NCBI RefSeq assembly: GCF_023704175.1
Contig: NZ_CP084530.1
Location: 1,104,501-1,168,500 of the forward strand
Source: Paenibacillus sp. YPG26
Lineage (GTDB): Bacteria; Bacillota; Bacilli; Paenibacillales; Paenibacillaceae
DNA length: 64,000 nucleotides
Direction: 5' to 3'
A model generated the notes under the pieces. It saw only the letters and a list, made by a program, of their open reading frames with translations. It was not told the DNA's origin and did no database searches. This document shows positions 45,342-56,387 of the stretch, piece by piece (within the stretch, counting starts at the first letter, position 1; the number at the start of each line of letters is the position of its first letter). The translations under genes and the position numbers were made by a program.

Positions 45342-46247
45342 ATGCATGGACCCGAGGGAAGGGATAACATTGTATTGTTTCCCAAGACACTCGATTATTA
45401 TCAGATGGAGCTAACCCGGATGCTGGAGACCGAGCGCTATGGCGAGGCCGGAGAGCTGTTGGAGTTCCTGCTTCAGTGTCAGGGGCAGGAGCCCAGACAG
45501 TATGAAGAATGGAAGGCGCTGCTTGACTGGCTTAGAGACGCTTTTCCCGGAGTATCAGGGGGAGGAATCGAGACTGGCATATATGAAGAGGACGAAGAGT
45601 CGCTGGCCCGCATGCATATTGAAGCCAAGCTCGCCCTGGACAAGGACTATGGGAACAAGCTGCTTAAGGCAGCTATGGAGAGCCCGTTATCCGAGCATTC
45701 ACTACTTGCGCTTGAGCAGCTGTCGTATTTGGATATGCCGGAGATTGATGAGGCTCTGCACGGTTGGCTGGACAGGGAGAACATACATCCCCTGATTCAA
45801 TTCCATATCCTGCAGACCTTGCGCCGTAGAGGTGCCCAAGGTATCGTTAGTTTTGTCCGGGGTCAGGAGCCAGTGGAAGTTGAACTCGAGACCGTTCCGC
45901 TAAAGTCAGCCGATTTCCCGCCGCAGGTCCAAAAAATATTGGAGCGTGTAGGCGACCAGACCCAGGTTCATAACCCGACCCTGTTCTATTTCGCTCAGGA
46001 ATTTTGGTTCCAATTCGTTATGGGGGTGTATGGCACAAGGGATTATGCGTCTATTCTGACCGAGGATGACAGCACAATGGACATTTGGGCTGCGGCGCTG
46101 CATCAGACGATTTCAGAGAGCCTTCCTGATGGCAGAAGTGATAGTGATATAAGGCTGGTATATGGGATTACGGACGCTCTTCGCCTCCGCTATGAGCAGG
46201 TCTACAGATCTATGAAACAGTTTGTTTATTCGGGACAGGGCAGATAA
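45342..46247 (+). CDS. Helical-repeat hypothetical protein upstream of tig
   Basis: 301 residues, soluble, rich in paired helices (ELTRMLETERYGEAGELLEFLLQC, LLALEQLSYLDMPEIDEALHGWL), suggesting TPR- or HEAT-like repeats. B. subtilis has a TPR protein (YsoA) in the same position before tig, so it may be the counterpart; identity was not checked. RBS GGAAAGGAGGG. No catalytic motif. Confidence 0.7.
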   Translation: MHGPEGRDNIVLFPKTLDYYQMELTRMLETERYGEAGELLEFLLQCQGQEPRQYEEWKALLDWLRDAFPGVSGGGIETGIYEEDEESLARMHIEAKLALDKDYGNKLLKAAMESPLSEHSLLALEQLSYLDMPEIDEALHGWLDRENIHPLIQFHILQTLRRRGAQGIVSFVRGQEPVEVELETVPLKSADFPPQVQKILERVGDQTQVHNPTLFYFAQEFWFQFVMGVYGTRDYASILTEDDSTMDIWAAALHQTISESLPDGRSDSDIRLVYGITDALRLRYEQVYRSMKQFVYSGQGR

Positions 46248-46291
46248 ATGGAGGCGGACTGTTTTTCCTGCTTCGCCCAGCCGTGGAACAC

Positions 46292-46320
46292 TTGTAAAAA
46301 GCTGTGTTGTTGTTTATAAT
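46292..46320 (+). promoter_or_regulatory. Candidate sigma-A promoter of tig
   Basis: TTGTAA, 17 bp, TATAAT, about 110 bp before the tig start. Confidence 0.6.
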
Positions 46321-46427
46321 GTAGTGGTTGTTCTTGTTCTGTACGTGAGTGAGGAATAATGAAATTGAAGCCGGATACATATCAGGATTCAATATATGTG
46401 AACTTATTTTGGAGGGGAAAGCATAAA

Positions 46428-47774
46428 ATGAAAGCAACTTGGGAAAAAATAGAGAAGAACCTCGGCGTTCTCGAGGTCGAAGTGGATGCGGATCGTGTAT
46501 CTGCAGCGCTGGATAAAGCTTTTAACAAAGTAGTCAAGAAAGCCACTGTACCTGGATTCCGTAAAGGCAAAGTGCCTCGGCCAATTTTCGAAGCGCGTTA
46601 CGGGGTTGAAAGCCTCTACCAAGACGCCATTGATATTTTGCTCCCTGAAGTATACAGCGAAGCTGTTGAGCAGACTGACATCTTCCCGGTAGACCGTCCT
46701 GAAGTAGACGTTGAGCAATTTGGCAAAGGACAAGCTTTCAAATTCAAAGCTAAAGTTACTGTTAAGCCAGAAGTGAAGCTTGGCGAATACAAAGGTATCG
46801 AAGTTGCAGCTGAGAACGTGGAAGTAACTGAAGAAGAAGTGGCTCAAGAGCTTGAGCGTCTTCAGCAGCGTCACGCTGAGCTTGTTGTTATCGACGAAGA
46901 AACTGCACAGAACGGCGACACTGTCGTAATCGACTTTGACGGTTCCGTTGATGGCGTTCCTTTCGAAGGCGGTAAGTCTGAGCGTTATTCCCTTGAGCTG
47001 GGCAGCAACACATTCATCCCTGGTTTCGAGGAGCAAGTAGTTGGCCTCGCTACAGGTGACTTCAAGGATGTTACAGTTACTTTCCCTGAAGCTTACCATG
47101 CAGAAGAATTGGCAGGTAAGGAAGCTGTATTTAAAGTGAAAGTTCATGAGATCAAGCGCAAGCAGCTTCCAGAACTTGATGATGAGTTCGCCAAAGATGT
47201 TAGTGAATTTGATACTCTTGAAGAATATAAAGAAGATTTGAAGAAGCAGCTTGCTGACCGCAAATCGAAAGAGAACGAAGCAGCCCGCGAATCCTACCTG
47301 GTTGATCAGGTTGGAGAGAAAGCGGAAGTTGAAATTCCAAGTGCTATGGTGCAAGGTGAAGTACAGAACATGGTTCGCGATTTCGACAACCGTCTTCGTA
47401 CTCAAGGTATGAACCTTGAAATGTTCCTTAGCTTCTCTGGACAGACTCTTACCGAACTTCAAGAACAAATGGAAGGCGATGCTCAGAAGCGCGTTCGCAA
47501 CAACCTTGTTCTTGAACAAATCGCTAAAGAAGAGAACATTGAAGTTACTGAGGACGAGCTCAATGCTGAGCTGAACACAATGGCTGAGGCTTACAAGCGC
47601 ACGCCTGAAGAAATCCGCAATATCCTTGCGGCTAACGGTTCTCTTGGAAGCATGCGTGAAGAAGTATTGCTTCGCAAAACGATTCAATTCCTTCTTGAGA
47701 ATGCAAAAGAGGTTCCAGCTGACCAGTTGAAGCCATCTGCTGATGCTAAGGAAGAAGCAGCTGAAGAGAAGTAA
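46428..47774 (+). CDS. tig: Trigger factor
   Basis: 448 residues. A ribosome-bound chaperone and prolyl isomerase that receives nascent chains. The N-terminal ribosome-binding domain has the loop VPGFRKGKVPR (GFRxGKxP motif), the FKBP-type domain runs from about NGDTVVIDFDGSVDG to VKVHEIKRKQLPELDD, and the helical C-terminal domain ends in an acidic tail. The start is the ATG behind GGAGGGG; an in-frame ATG 23 codons upstream is not used. Codon usage is strongly biased, as in highly expressed genes. Confidence 0.97.
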   Translation: MKATWEKIEKNLGVLEVEVDADRVSAALDKAFNKVVKKATVPGFRKGKVPRPIFEARYGVESLYQDAIDILLPEVYSEAVEQTDIFPVDRPEVDVEQFGKGQAFKFKAKVTVKPEVKLGEYKGIEVAAENVEVTEEEVAQELERLQQRHAELVVIDEETAQNGDTVVIDFDGSVDGVPFEGGKSERYSLELGSNTFIPGFEEQVVGLATGDFKDVTVTFPEAYHAEELAGKEAVFKVKVHEIKRKQLPELDDEFAKDVSEFDTLEEYKEDLKKQLADRKSKENEAARESYLVDQVGEKAEVEIPSAMVQGEVQNMVRDFDNRLRTQGMNLEMFLSFSGQTLTELQEQMEGDAQKRVRNNLVLEQIAKEENIEVTEDELNAELNTMAEAYKRTPEEIRNILAANGSLGSMREEVLLRKTIQFLLENAKEVPADQLKPSADAKEEAAEEK

Positions 47775-47836
47775 TTTTTGCTTAAATCAATAAGCTGATT
47801 CAGCATATATATAGTTACACTGTAAGGGATAACCTT

Positions 47837-47869
47837 AAGGCACGTATTTCAAATGCGTGCCTTATTTTT
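47837..47869 (+). terminator. Intrinsic terminator after tig
   Basis: AAGGCACG..ATT pairs with AAT.CGTGCCTT, followed by ATTTTT. Confidence 0.7.
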
Positions 47870-48049
47870 CACTAAGAAAGAATACATTTTCTTCCATCGC
47901 GTTCTGCTAACTCTGTAATTACCTGTGTGAAAAATGACAGAGGTCTGTGAACATGATAAAATAGGAAATGTGATATACAGGATGACCTTAGTGTATGCTT
48001 ATTGGGGCTCTGTATAGATAATACGAATAGAGAAAAGAGGCTTGGGACT

Positions 48050-48640
48050 ATGAGTATCGTACCTATGGTTATAGAACAAACGAGTCGGGGAGAACGATCT
48101 TACGATATTTATTCCAGACTTCTTAAGGATCGTATTATCTTTCTCAGTAATGCAATTGACGATGAAGTAGCAAATATCGTAATTGCCCAACTCTTGTTCT
48201 TGGCAGCCGAAGATCCTGAGAAAGACATCCATTTATACATCAATTCGCCTGGTGGTTCTATTACAGCAGGTATGGGTATATATGATACAATGCAGTTTAT
48301 ACAACCGGATGTTTCTACCATCTGTGTTGGTATGGCAGCGAGCATGGGCTCATTGCTGCTTACTGCGGGAGCACCAGGCAAGCGTTTTGCCCTGCCAAAC
48401 AGTGAAGTGATGATCCACCAGCCTCTAGGTGGAGTGCAAGGTCAAGCCTCAGATATCAAGATTCATGCAGAATGGATCATTAGGACAAAACAAAAGGTCA
48501 ACCAAATATATTTGGAACGTACCGGTCAAACTCTGGATAAGATTGAACGGGATACAGACCGCGATTACTTCATGAGTGCGGAAGAAGCACAGGCCTATGG
48601 AATTATAGACCAGGTCATTAACAAACCCATTAAATCTTAA
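48050..48640 (+). CDS. clpP: ClpP protease subunit
   Basis: 196 residues. The serine peptidase chamber that partners with ClpX. The catalytic Ser lies in [11 protein letters not shown] (about residue 98), the His in MIHQPLGG (about 123), and the Asp in the [11 protein letters not shown] region. The start was chosen at MSIVPMV, typical of ClpP, behind AAGAGG. It lies 16 nt before clpX. I saw no CtsR-type operator upstream. Confidence 0.97.
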   Translation: MSIVPMVIEQTSRGERSYDIYSRLLKDRIIFLSNAIDDEVANIVIAQLLFLAAEDPEKDIHLYINSPGGSITAGMGIYDTMQFIQPDVSTICVGMAASMGSLLLTAGAPGKRFALPNSEVMIHQPLGGVQGQASDIKIHAEWIIRTKQKVNQIYLERTGQTLDKIERDTDRDYFMSAEEAQAYGIIDQVINKPIKS

Positions 48641-48656
48641 AGGGGTGTAACCATAC

Positions 48657-49913
48657 ATGTTCAAATTTAACGAAGAAAAAGGACAACTGAAATGTTCTTT
48701 CTGTGGTAAGTCACAGGAACAAGTACGCAAACTTGTAGCCGGACCAGGCGTTTATATATGTGATGAATGTATCGAGCTATGCACGGAGATCGTGGAAGAG
48801 GAGCTCGGTCATGAGGAAGAGTTTGATTTGAAGGAAATTCCAAAACCTCGTGAAATTCGTGACATTCTTGACCAATATGTAATTGGGCAGGATCAGGCTA
48901 AGAAGTCTCTGTCGGTAGCGGTATACAACCACTACAAACGGGTGAATACACAGAGCAAGATTGAAGATGTGGAGCTTCAAAAGAGTAACATCCTGCTCCT
49001 TGGACCTACGGGTTCCGGTAAGACTCTGCTTGCCCAGACTATGGCCAAAATTCTTAATGTTCCTTTCGCTATTGCCGATGCAACCTCGCTTACTGAAGCA
49101 GGTTATGTGGGTGAAGATGTAGAGAACATTCTGCTGAAGTTAATCCAGGCTGCCGATTACGATGTGGAGAAAGCAGAACGCGGGATTATCTATATCGATG
49201 AGATTGATAAAGTTGCCCGCAAGTCCGAGAATCCATCGATCACCCGTGATGTATCAGGTGAAGGTGTGCAGCAAGCGTTGCTTAAGATTCTTGAAGGGAC
49301 TGTAGCTTCTGTACCTCCGCAAGGTGGACGCAAGCACCCTCATCAAGAATTTATTCAAATCGATACTACGAATATCCTGTTCATTTGCGGCGGTGCCTTT
49401 GATGGACTGGAACAAATGATCAAGCGCCGTGTAGGTAAGAAAGTTATCGGATTCAATGCGGCTGCTGACGGTCAGAAGGATCTTAAGCCAGGTGAATACC
49501 TGGGAATGGTTCTTCCGGAAGACCTTCTCAAATTCGGACTTATTCCTGAATTTGTGGGTCGTCTGCCGGTCATCTCCACATTGGAGCCGCTGGATGAGAC
49601 TACGCTGGTTCGTATTCTATCCGAGCCGAAGAACGCTTTGGTGAAGCAGTACCAGAAGCTTCTTGAACTCGACAATGTGAAGCTTCAATTTGAGCCAAAG
49701 GCCTTGGAGGCTATTGCTCGCGAAGCGATCAAACGGAACACAGGGGCGCGCGGTCTTCGTGCAATTATTGAGGGAATCATGTTAGATGTGATGTATGAAG
49801 TTCCTTCACGCGATGATATCACGGACTGTGTAATTACCGAGAAGGTTGTTGAAGAGAAAGTGGTTCCTGAGCTCCAGGTTCAGAAGAAGAACAAACAAGA
49901 AGAGAGCGCCTAA
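48657..49913 (+). CDS. clpX: ClpX unfoldase
   Basis: 418 residues. The N-terminal C4 zinc-binding domain (CSFCGKSQ ... CDECIELC) recognises substrates and adaptors. AAA+ module: Walker A GPTGSGKT near 116-123, Walker [10 protein letters not shown], pore loop GYVGEDVE and the ClpP-docking loop around the IGF-equivalent VIGFNAA. It feeds unfolded substrates to ClpP, whose gene precedes it. Confidence 0.98.
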   Translation: MFKFNEEKGQLKCSFCGKSQEQVRKLVAGPGVYICDECIELCTEIVEEELGHEEEFDLKEIPKPREIRDILDQYVIGQDQAKKSLSVAVYNHYKRVNTQSKIEDVELQKSNILLLGPTGSGKTLLAQTMAKILNVPFAIADATSLTEAGYVGEDVENILLKLIQAADYDVEKAERGIIYIDEIDKVARKSENPSITRDVSGEGVQQALLKILEGTVASVPPQGGRKHPHQEFIQIDTTNILFICGGAFDGLEQMIKRRVGKKVIGFNAAADGQKDLKPGEYLGMVLPEDLLKFGLIPEFVGRLPVISTLEPLDETTLVRILSEPKNALVKQYQKLLELDNVKLQFEPKALEAIAREAIKRNTGARGLRAIIEGIMLDVMYEVPSRDDITDCVITEKVVEEKVVPELQVQKKNKQEESA

Positions 49914-49957
49914 GCCTAAGGCTGATTAGCAAAGTGCTTGATTAAATAATATGCTGA

Positions 49958-50003
49958 ATCTCCACCCTAATGGTCCTTCGGGGCCAGCGATAGGGTGGAG
50001 TTT
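49958..50003 (+). terminator. Terminator after clpX
   Basis: CTCCACCCTA and TAGGGTGGAG enclose an inner GGTCC/GGGCC helix with a TTCG loop, followed by TTTGG. The T-run is weak. Confidence 0.6.
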
Positions 50004-50026
50004 GGCGTTATGGGAGAGACCTGAAC

Positions 50027-51139
50027 ATGACATTCTTGAGACAAGATACCCGGCCTGTCAAGGTGGGGAATCTGACCATTGGCGGCAGTAACGAAGTGCT
50101 TATTCAGAGTATGTGTACAACAAAGACAGCAGATGTGGAAGCTACTGTAGCCGAAATTTTACGTCTGGAAGAAGCAGGTTGTCAGCTGGTACGTGTAACC
50201 GTGAATAACGAGGAAGCTGCTGCGGCGATTAAGGAAATCAAGAAGAGAATTCATATCCCTCTAGTTGCAGATATCCACTTCAATCACAAGCTTGCGCTTC
50301 AAGCCATCGAGAACGGCATAGATAAGGTCCGGATTAATCCGGGGAATATCGGCCGCAGGGAGAAGGTAGAAGCTGTAGTGAAGGCTTGCAAGGAAAAGGG
50401 AATCCCTATCCGTATCGGGGTAAATGCGGGCTCACTGGAGAATCATCTCCTTGAGAAATATGGATATCCAACTCCGGAAGCTATGGTAGAGAGTGCGCTT
50501 TACCATATAGGGATTCTGGAGGAACTGGATTTTCACGATATTATTGTCTCCTTGAAGGCATCAGATGTGCCTATGGCCATTGCTGCATATTCCAAAGCTG
50601 CAGAAGTTATACCTTATCCGCTCCACCTGGGTATTACCGAAGCAGGGACTCTATTCTCAGGTACAGTGAAGAGCGCCGCAGGTATTGGCGCATTGTTATC
50701 CATGGGAATAGGATCGACTGTACGGATCTCGCTTAGTGCCGATCCGGTTGAGGAGGTTAAGGTTGCCCGGGAGCTGCTGAAGACATTCGGCCTGATCTCG
50801 AATGCTGCTACGCTCGTATCTTGCCCGACCTGCGGACGTCTGGATATTGATCTTTTCTCGATTGCCAACGAGGTTGAGGAGTATATTTCCAAGATTAAGG
50901 TTCCGATCAAAGTATCTGTACTTGGCTGTGCCGTTAACGGTCCGGGGGAAGCCCGTGAAGCCGATATCGGGATTGCTGGCGCACGCGGGGAAGGTATGCT
51001 CTTCCGGTACGGAGAGATGATCCGTAAAGTGCCGGAAGCGGAGCTTCTGTCGGAGCTTAAGAAAGAGATTGACCATATCGTGGAAGTATATGAGGCAACG
51101 GGGGAAATACCTGGCCGCAAGGAACATAGTGTGCGATAA
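50027..51139 (+). CDS. ispG: 4-hydroxy-3-methylbut-2-enyl diphosphate synthase
   Basis: 370 residues. The penultimate step of the MEP isoprenoid pathway, using an Fe4S4 cluster. A TIM-barrel N-domain ([22 protein letters not shown]) is followed by the ferredoxin-like C-domain with cluster Cys in CPTCGR and [28 protein letters not shown]. It stands alone between two terminators inside the protease cluster, where B. subtilis has lonB directly after clpX. Confidence 0.96.
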   Translation: MTFLRQDTRPVKVGNLTIGGSNEVLIQSMCTTKTADVEATVAEILRLEEAGCQLVRVTVNNEEAAAAIKEIKKRIHIPLVADIHFNHKLALQAIENGIDKVRINPGNIGRREKVEAVVKACKEKGIPIRIGVNAGSLENHLLEKYGYPTPEAMVESALYHIGILEELDFHDIIVSLKASDVPMAIAAYSKAAEVIPYPLHLGITEAGTLFSGTVKSAAGIGALLSMGIGSTVRISLSADPVEEVKVARELLKTFGLISNAATLVSCPTCGRLDIDLFSIANEVEEYISKIKVPIKVSVLGCAVNGPGEAREADIGIAGARGEGMLFRYGEMIRKVPEAELLSELKKEIDHIVEVYEATGEIPGRKEHSVR

Positions 51140-51146
51140 AGAGGAT

Positions 51147-51183
51147 AGCCGTGAACGGTTCTGAACCGTTTGCGGCTTTTTTA
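51147..51183 (+). terminator. Intrinsic terminator after ispG
   Basis: AGCCG and CGGCT enclose AACGGTT/AACCGTT, followed by six T. Confidence 0.75.
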
Positions 51184-51298
51184 CTTGCTAATATTGTTAA
51201 TCATTCCTGTCCAAAAAACCTCATCCTTGGCGTTTACCCTTATCCAAAAAGGCTATACTACCAAGTAACAGGTGTTGAAAATGGGAGGTTGGTTAAAC

Positions 51299-53008
51299 AT
51301 GGATTTGAGTATGATCATTATGGCGGTACAACTGTTCTTTGCAGTAGTTATCGGGATATATTTCTGGAACCTGCTCCGCAGTCAGAAGGGCAACCGGAGT
51401 GCGGTAGACAGGGAGTCCCGCAAGGAGATGGATAAGCTCAGAAAGCTGAGAGCCGTCTCGCTCACAAAGCCATTGGCAGAGCGTGCCCGTCCTGCGGCGA
51501 TGAGCGATATTGTCGGCCAGAAGGATGGCCTTAAGGCTCTGAAGGCTGCCTTGTGCAGTGCGAACCCTCAACATGTCATCATATATGGACCTCCCGGAGT
51601 GGGTAAGACAGCAGCTGCAAGAGTTGTCATGGAAGAGGCGAAGAAGAATCCCCATTCTCCATTTCGGTCAGATGCTAAATTTACTGAGATTGATGCCACC
51701 ACAGCAAGATTTGATGAGCGGGGGATTGCTGATCCATTGATTGGATCGGTCCATGACCCGATATACCAGGGTGCAGGCGCAATGGGCGTGGCTGGTATCC
51801 CCCAGCCGAAGCCAGGCGCCGTGACCAAAGCTCATGGAGGAATTCTGTTCATCGATGAGATTGGTGAACTGCATCCGGTGCAAATTAACAAGCTGCTCAA
51901 GGTGCTTGAGGACAGGAAAGTATTCCTCGAAAGCGCATATTATAACTCGGAGGACAACGGAACCCCGGCTTATATCCATGATATATTCCAGAACGGGCTT
52001 CCTGCTGACTTTCGCCTGGTGGGAGCTACAACACGCTCGCCACAAGAGCTGCCGCCTGCGTTAAGATCCCGCTGTATGGAGGTATTCTTCCGTCCCCTTC
52101 TTCCAGATGAGATCGCCCAAATTGCGGAGGACGCGGTGAAGCGGATTGGACTTGAGCCTTGCGGTGAAGCCGTGGATGTCATTAAGAAATTCGCCACGAA
52201 TGGCCGGGAAGCCGTCAATATGGTACAGCTTGCTGCAGGACTTGCTCTGACGGAGAAGCGAAACCACCTGCTGGCATCGGATCTGGAGTGGGTCGCTACA
52301 AGCAGCCAGCTTGTGCCCAGACCTGAGCGTAAGATTTATGAACATCCTCAGGTAGGTGTGGTGAACGGGTTGGCTGTATATGGGCCCAATATGGGTGCCC
52401 TGCTGGAAATAGAAGCTACAGCTGTTCCAGCCGAGAGGGGCATGGGGAGCTGTAACATTACAGGAGTTGTAGACGAGGAGGAGATTGGAGGGGGCAATCG
52501 CACCCTTCGCCGGAAGAGTATGGCCAAGGGCTCTGTAGAGAACGTTTTGACTGTACTTAAGAGCATTGGACTGGATCCCTCACATTATGATCTACACATT
52601 AATTTCCCAGGCGGAACGCCGATTGACGGACCTTCTGCCGGTCTCGCCATTGCCACGGCAATTACTTCGGCGATACGGAATATAACGGTCGATAACCGCA
52701 TAGCCATGACCGGAGAGCTTGGCATCCACGGTAAGGTCAAGCCGATCGGCGGCGTGGTGGCGAAGGTGGAAGCAGCTTTTCAGGCTGGTGCAACAACGGT
52801 ATTGGTTCCGAGAGAGAATTGGCAGAGCCTGTTCGAGGATTTGAACGGGGTTAAGGTGATACCGGTAGAATCGGTAAAAGAAGCGTTCCAGCATGTGTTC
52901 GGTCCCGAAGCCGGGCGCAGCTTTGGATTAACGACTGCGGGTGAGATATTTACTCCGCCTGCGCCTGCTTTTTTCCAAGTTGAATCCCCCCATACGGAAT
53001 CACTATAA
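51299..53008 (+). CDS. lonB: LonB membrane-anchored ATP-dependent protease
   Basis: 569 residues. A short N-terminal membrane helix (MIIMAVQLFFAVVIGIYFW) is followed by an AAA+ module (Walker A GPPGVGKT near residue 98, Walker B GGILFIDEIGE) and a Lon protease domain with Ser in DGPSAG near 446 and Lys in GKVKPIGGVVAKVEA. B. subtilis LonB is forespore-specific under sigma F; the same is plausible here. The start is the ATG behind GGGAGG, ten codons inside the longest frame. Confidence 0.94.
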   Translation: MDLSMIIMAVQLFFAVVIGIYFWNLLRSQKGNRSAVDRESRKEMDKLRKLRAVSLTKPLAERARPAAMSDIVGQKDGLKALKAALCSANPQHVIIYGPPGVGKTAAARVVMEEAKKNPHSPFRSDAKFTEIDATTARFDERGIADPLIGSVHDPIYQGAGAMGVAGIPQPKPGAVTKAHGGILFIDEIGELHPVQINKLLKVLEDRKVFLESAYYNSEDNGTPAYIHDIFQNGLPADFRLVGATTRSPQELPPALRSRCMEVFFRPLLPDEIAQIAEDAVKRIGLEPCGEAVDVIKKFATNGREAVNMVQLAAGLALTEKRNHLLASDLEWVATSSQLVPRPERKIYEHPQVGVVNGLAVYGPNMGALLEIEATAVPAERGMGSCNITGVVDEEEIGGGNRTLRRKSMAKGSVENVLTVLKSIGLDPSHYDLHINFPGGTPIDGPSAGLAIATAITSAIRNITVDNRIAMTGELGIHGKVKPIGGVVAKVEAAFQAGATTVLVPRENWQSLFEDLNGVKVIPVESVKEAFQHVFGPEAGRSFGLTTAGEIFTPPAPAFFQVESPHTESL

Positions 53009-53013
53009 GAGTC

Positions 53014-53040
53014 GAGCGGCTGTCTGGCAGCCGCTCTTCG
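53014..53040 (+). terminator. Terminator between lonB and lonA
   Basis: A 9-bp stem GAGCGGCTG/CAGCCGCTC with a 5-nt loop, followed by TTCGTT. Confidence 0.65.
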
Positions 53041-53166
53041 TTGGTGTTTTAAAGGAACATTTGCTAAAATAGGAATAATATCTCCTGAGAAACCTGAGTT
53101 TTTAGGGGGGAACCATCAGGCAGACGCAACATATAAAAGCTGAGAACCATTGGAGGTGCGATAGCG

Positions 53167-55506
53167 ATGGGAACCCACAAATTAGGTAAAGGTCGTCGTT
53201 TTCCTTTGCTGCCACTACGGGGATTGCTAGTATACCCTAGTATGGTCCTGCATTTGGATGTAGGACGAGAGAAGTCCGTTAAGGCATTGGAAAAGGCGAT
53301 GGTTGATGATAATTTAATACTCCTGTGTTCTCAATCCGAAGTGAACATCGAAGAGCCTACCCAGGAGGATATATTCCGAATTGGTACGGTGGCTAAGGTC
53401 CGTCAGATGCTGAAGCTTCCTAACGGAACGATCCGCGTTCTTGTTGAAGGGATGGAGCGGGCCGAGATTATTCATTATCTGGATACAGAAGAGTACTATG
53501 AGGTTATGGCAAAAGAACTGCCTGAGGAGGAATCGGCCGACCCTGAGGTGGATGCCTTAATGCGTACGGTTCTTACCCAGTTTGAACATTATATTAATTT
53601 GTCCAAGAAAGTAACTCCCGAGACGCTTGCCGCTGTCTCGGATATCGAGGAGCCGGGGCGCCTGGCCGACGTGATTACAAGTCACCTGTCCCTGAAGATC
53701 AAAGACAAGCAGGAGATTCTGGAGACAATTGATGTTCAGAAGCGGCTGGAGAAGCTGCTTGATATCCTGAATAATGAACGTGAAGTGCTGGAACTCGAGC
53801 GCAAGATCAGCCAGCGGGTCAAGAAGCAGATGGAGAAGACGCAGAAGGAGTATTACCTGCGCGAGCAGATGAAGGCGATCCAGAAGGAGCTTGGTGAGAA
53901 GGAAGGCCGGGCAGGCGAAGTGGAAGAGCTCCGAGGTCAAATGGAGGAGAAACAGCTCCCTGAGAAGGTTCGCGAGAAGGTTGAGAAGGAGATTGACAGG
54001 CTTGAGAAAATGCCGGCCAGTTCAGCAGAAGGCGGAGTAATTCGCAACTATGTAGATTGGCTGCTCAGCCTGCCATGGTCGAACCAGACGGAGGACGATC
54101 TTGACCTTGCGAAAGCAGAACAGATCCTGAATGATGACCATTATGGTCTCGACAAGCCCAAGGAACGTGTGCTTGAATACTTGGCTGTACAGAAATTGGT
54201 CAAGAAGCTGAAAGGACCTATTCTATGCCTTGTAGGGCCTCCAGGAGTCGGTAAAACTTCCTTGGCGCGCTCCATCGCACGTTCGCTGGGCAGAGAATTT
54301 GTACGAATCTCTCTTGGCGGGGTCCGGGATGAAGCGGAAATCCGCGGTCACCGGAGAACTTACGTAGGCGCTATGCCTGGACGTGTTATTCAGGGCATGA
54401 AGACGGCAGGTACTCTTAATCCGGTCTTCCTGCTTGACGAAATTGACAAGATGGCATCGGATTTCCGGGGAGACCCTTCTGCGGCGCTTCTTGAGGTGCT
54501 TGATCCGGAACAGAACAATACATTTAGCGACCACTTCATCGAAGTTCCATTTGATCTGTCCAACGTGATGTTTGTAACGACAGCGAATGCGGTTCATAAC
54601 ATTCCGCGTCCGCTTCTCGACCGGATGGAGATGCTCTATATTCCGGGGTATACAGAACTTGAGAAGCTTCAGATTGCCTCGCGCTATCTCCTGCCTAAGC
54701 AGAAGAGGGAGCATGGATTGAGTTCAGAGCAGCTCATAATTGGCGAAGAAGCTCTGCTGAAGACTATTCGGGAGTACACGCGGGAGTCGGGTGTCCGTAA
54801 TCTGGAGCAGCAGGTTGCCGCACTTGCCCGCAAGGCGGCCAAGCGGATCGTCTCTGAGGAGATTGAATCGGTGGAGATCCTTCCTGATAATATAAAAGAT
54901 TACTTGGGTGTGCCTAAATTCCGGTATGGCGTTGCCGAGCTCGAGGATCAGATTGGTACGGTAACCGGGCTCGCCTGGACAGAGGTTGGCGGTGAGACAC
55001 TGATTATCGAAGTTACAGTTGTACCTGGAACCGGTAAGCTGACGCTGACCGGGAAGCTTGGGGATGTGATGAAGGAATCCGCCCAGGCCGCATTCAGTTA
55101 TACGCGCTCCAAGGCGAATGAACTTGGAATTCCGGCCGATTTTCATGAAAAGAACGACATTCATATTCATATCCCCGAAGGCGCTATTCCCAAAGATGGC
55201 CCTTCGGCAGGTATTACGATTGCTACTGCCCTGATATCGGCACTGACGAACAAGCAGGTCTCCAAGGATGTAGCCATGACCGGGGAGATTACACTCCGCG
55301 GCCGCGTGCTTCCAATTGGCGGGCTGAAAGAGAAGTCGCTTGCAGCTCACCGGGCAGGCTACAAGAAAATTCTGCTGCCTAAAGATAACGAACGTGATCT
55401 GAGTGACATTCCGGAGAGTGTGCGAAATGATATGACCTTCGTACCGGTCTCACATATGGATCAAGTATTGAAACATGCGCTTACTGAACAAGTTGAAGTG
55501 CACTAG
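53167..55506 (+). CDS. lon: Lon protease (LonA)
   Basis: 779 residues, standard length. LON substrate-binding N-domain ([23 protein letters not shown]), coiled coil, AAA+ module with GPPGVGKTS near 357 and [10 protein letters not shown], and a protease domain with catalytic Ser in DGPSAG near 679 and Lys in [10 protein letters not shown] near 722. It degrades damaged and regulatory proteins. ATG behind GGAGGTG. It is followed after 15 nt by engB. Confidence 0.97.
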   Translation: MGTHKLGKGRRFPLLPLRGLLVYPSMVLHLDVGREKSVKALEKAMVDDNLILLCSQSEVNIEEPTQEDIFRIGTVAKVRQMLKLPNGTIRVLVEGMERAEIIHYLDTEEYYEVMAKELPEEESADPEVDALMRTVLTQFEHYINLSKKVTPETLAAVSDIEEPGRLADVITSHLSLKIKDKQEILETIDVQKRLEKLLDILNNEREVLELERKISQRVKKQMEKTQKEYYLREQMKAIQKELGEKEGRAGEVEELRGQMEEKQLPEKVREKVEKEIDRLEKMPASSAEGGVIRNYVDWLLSLPWSNQTEDDLDLAKAEQILNDDHYGLDKPKERVLEYLAVQKLVKKLKGPILCLVGPPGVGKTSLARSIARSLGREFVRISLGGVRDEAEIRGHRRTYVGAMPGRVIQGMKTAGTLNPVFLLDEIDKMASDFRGDPSAALLEVLDPEQNNTFSDHFIEVPFDLSNVMFVTTANAVHNIPRPLLDRMEMLYIPGYTELEKLQIASRYLLPKQKREHGLSSEQLIIGEEALLKTIREYTRESGVRNLEQQVAALARKAAKRIVSEEIESVEILPDNIKDYLGVPKFRYGVAELEDQIGTVTGLAWTEVGGETLIIEVTVVPGTGKLTLTGKLGDVMKESAQAAFSYTRSKANELGIPADFHEKNDIHIHIPEGAIPKDGPSAGITIATALISALTNKQVSKDVAMTGEITLRGRVLPIGGLKEKSLAAHRAGYKKILLPKDNERDLSDIPESVRNDMTFVPVSHMDQVLKHALTEQVEVH

Positions 55507-55521
55507 AGAGGAAACACTAGG

Positions 55522-56148
55522 ATGAAAGTAACAAGTTCTGAATTTATTATCAGTGCTGTAAGGCCTGAACAATACCCTGAGGACGGCTTGCCAGAGATTG
55601 CTCTGGCTGGCCGTTCCAATGTAGGTAAGTCCTCATTGATCAACCGTATGATTAACCGCAAAAATCTGGCCCGGACCAGTTCTACGCCGGGTAAGACCCA
55701 GCATCTCAATTACTACCGTATCAATGATGCGCTATATTTTGTAGACTTTCCCGGATATGGCTACGCCAAGGTGTCCAAGGTACAGCGCCAGGTATGGGGG
55801 AAGATGATTGAAGAGTTCCTGACGATTCGTGAACCACTGAAGCTGGTGCTTCTCATTATTGACCTAAGGCATCCGCCATCCAAGGACGATGAGTTAATGT
55901 ATGACTGGCTCAAGCACTATGATCTGCCCGTGTGTGTAGTGGCGACTAAGGCGGACAAGATTCCTAAGAGCCGTTGGCAGAAGCATATCAAAATCATTCG
56001 GGATGCGCTTGTGATGCGTGCAGGCGATGAACTTATCATGTTTTCCTCAGAAGCAGGTATTGGTAGAGATCAGCTTTGGAGTTTAATTAGCAGACACATT
56101 GAAGATCAAGACTCGGAGGTTCCGGAGGCAAGCCCTTCTTCGGACTGA
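55522..56148 (+). CDS. engB: Ribosome biogenesis GTPase EngB/YsxC
   Basis: 208 residues. G1 [10 protein letters not shown]3 [11 protein letters not shown]4 TKADK and the threonine of G2 in TSSTPGKTQ. It is needed for 50S subunit assembly. The lonA-engB order is conserved in Bacillus (lonA-ysxC). RBS GAGAGGAA. Confidence 0.96.
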   Translation: MKVTSSEFIISAVRPEQYPEDGLPEIALAGRSNVGKSSLINRMINRKNLARTSSTPGKTQHLNYYRINDALYFVDFPGYGYAKVSKVQRQVWGKMIEEFLTIREPLKLVLLIIDLRHPPSKDDELMYDWLKHYDLPVCVVATKADKIPKSRWQKHIKIIRDALVMRAGDELIMFSSEAGIGRDQLWSLISRHIEDQDSEVPEASPSSD

Positions 56149-56387
56149 ATAAGAAGTGATGATATGGAATGAGCAGAAGCTCAATCCATGTATTTCGCGA
56201 AATTAAGAGGGAATGGGAGAAGTTCCAGCAGGAAAGTGAGCAAGTTAAGGGATTTCTGCTTCTTAGCTGACCAAATTCCGTTTTTTTCTAAAATTCGCTG
56301 AAAAATCATGATTTAATTACCGAGCAATTGCTTTAATGAGTAGTGTATAATTAACTACAAAGGATCAAAAGAATTGAGGAGATTTTT

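Noticed and set aside
46404..47687. 427-codon open frame antisense to tig
   Set aside because: A shadow of the strongly codon-biased trigger factor gene; Phe/Leu/Asn-rich nonsense without domain or start signal.
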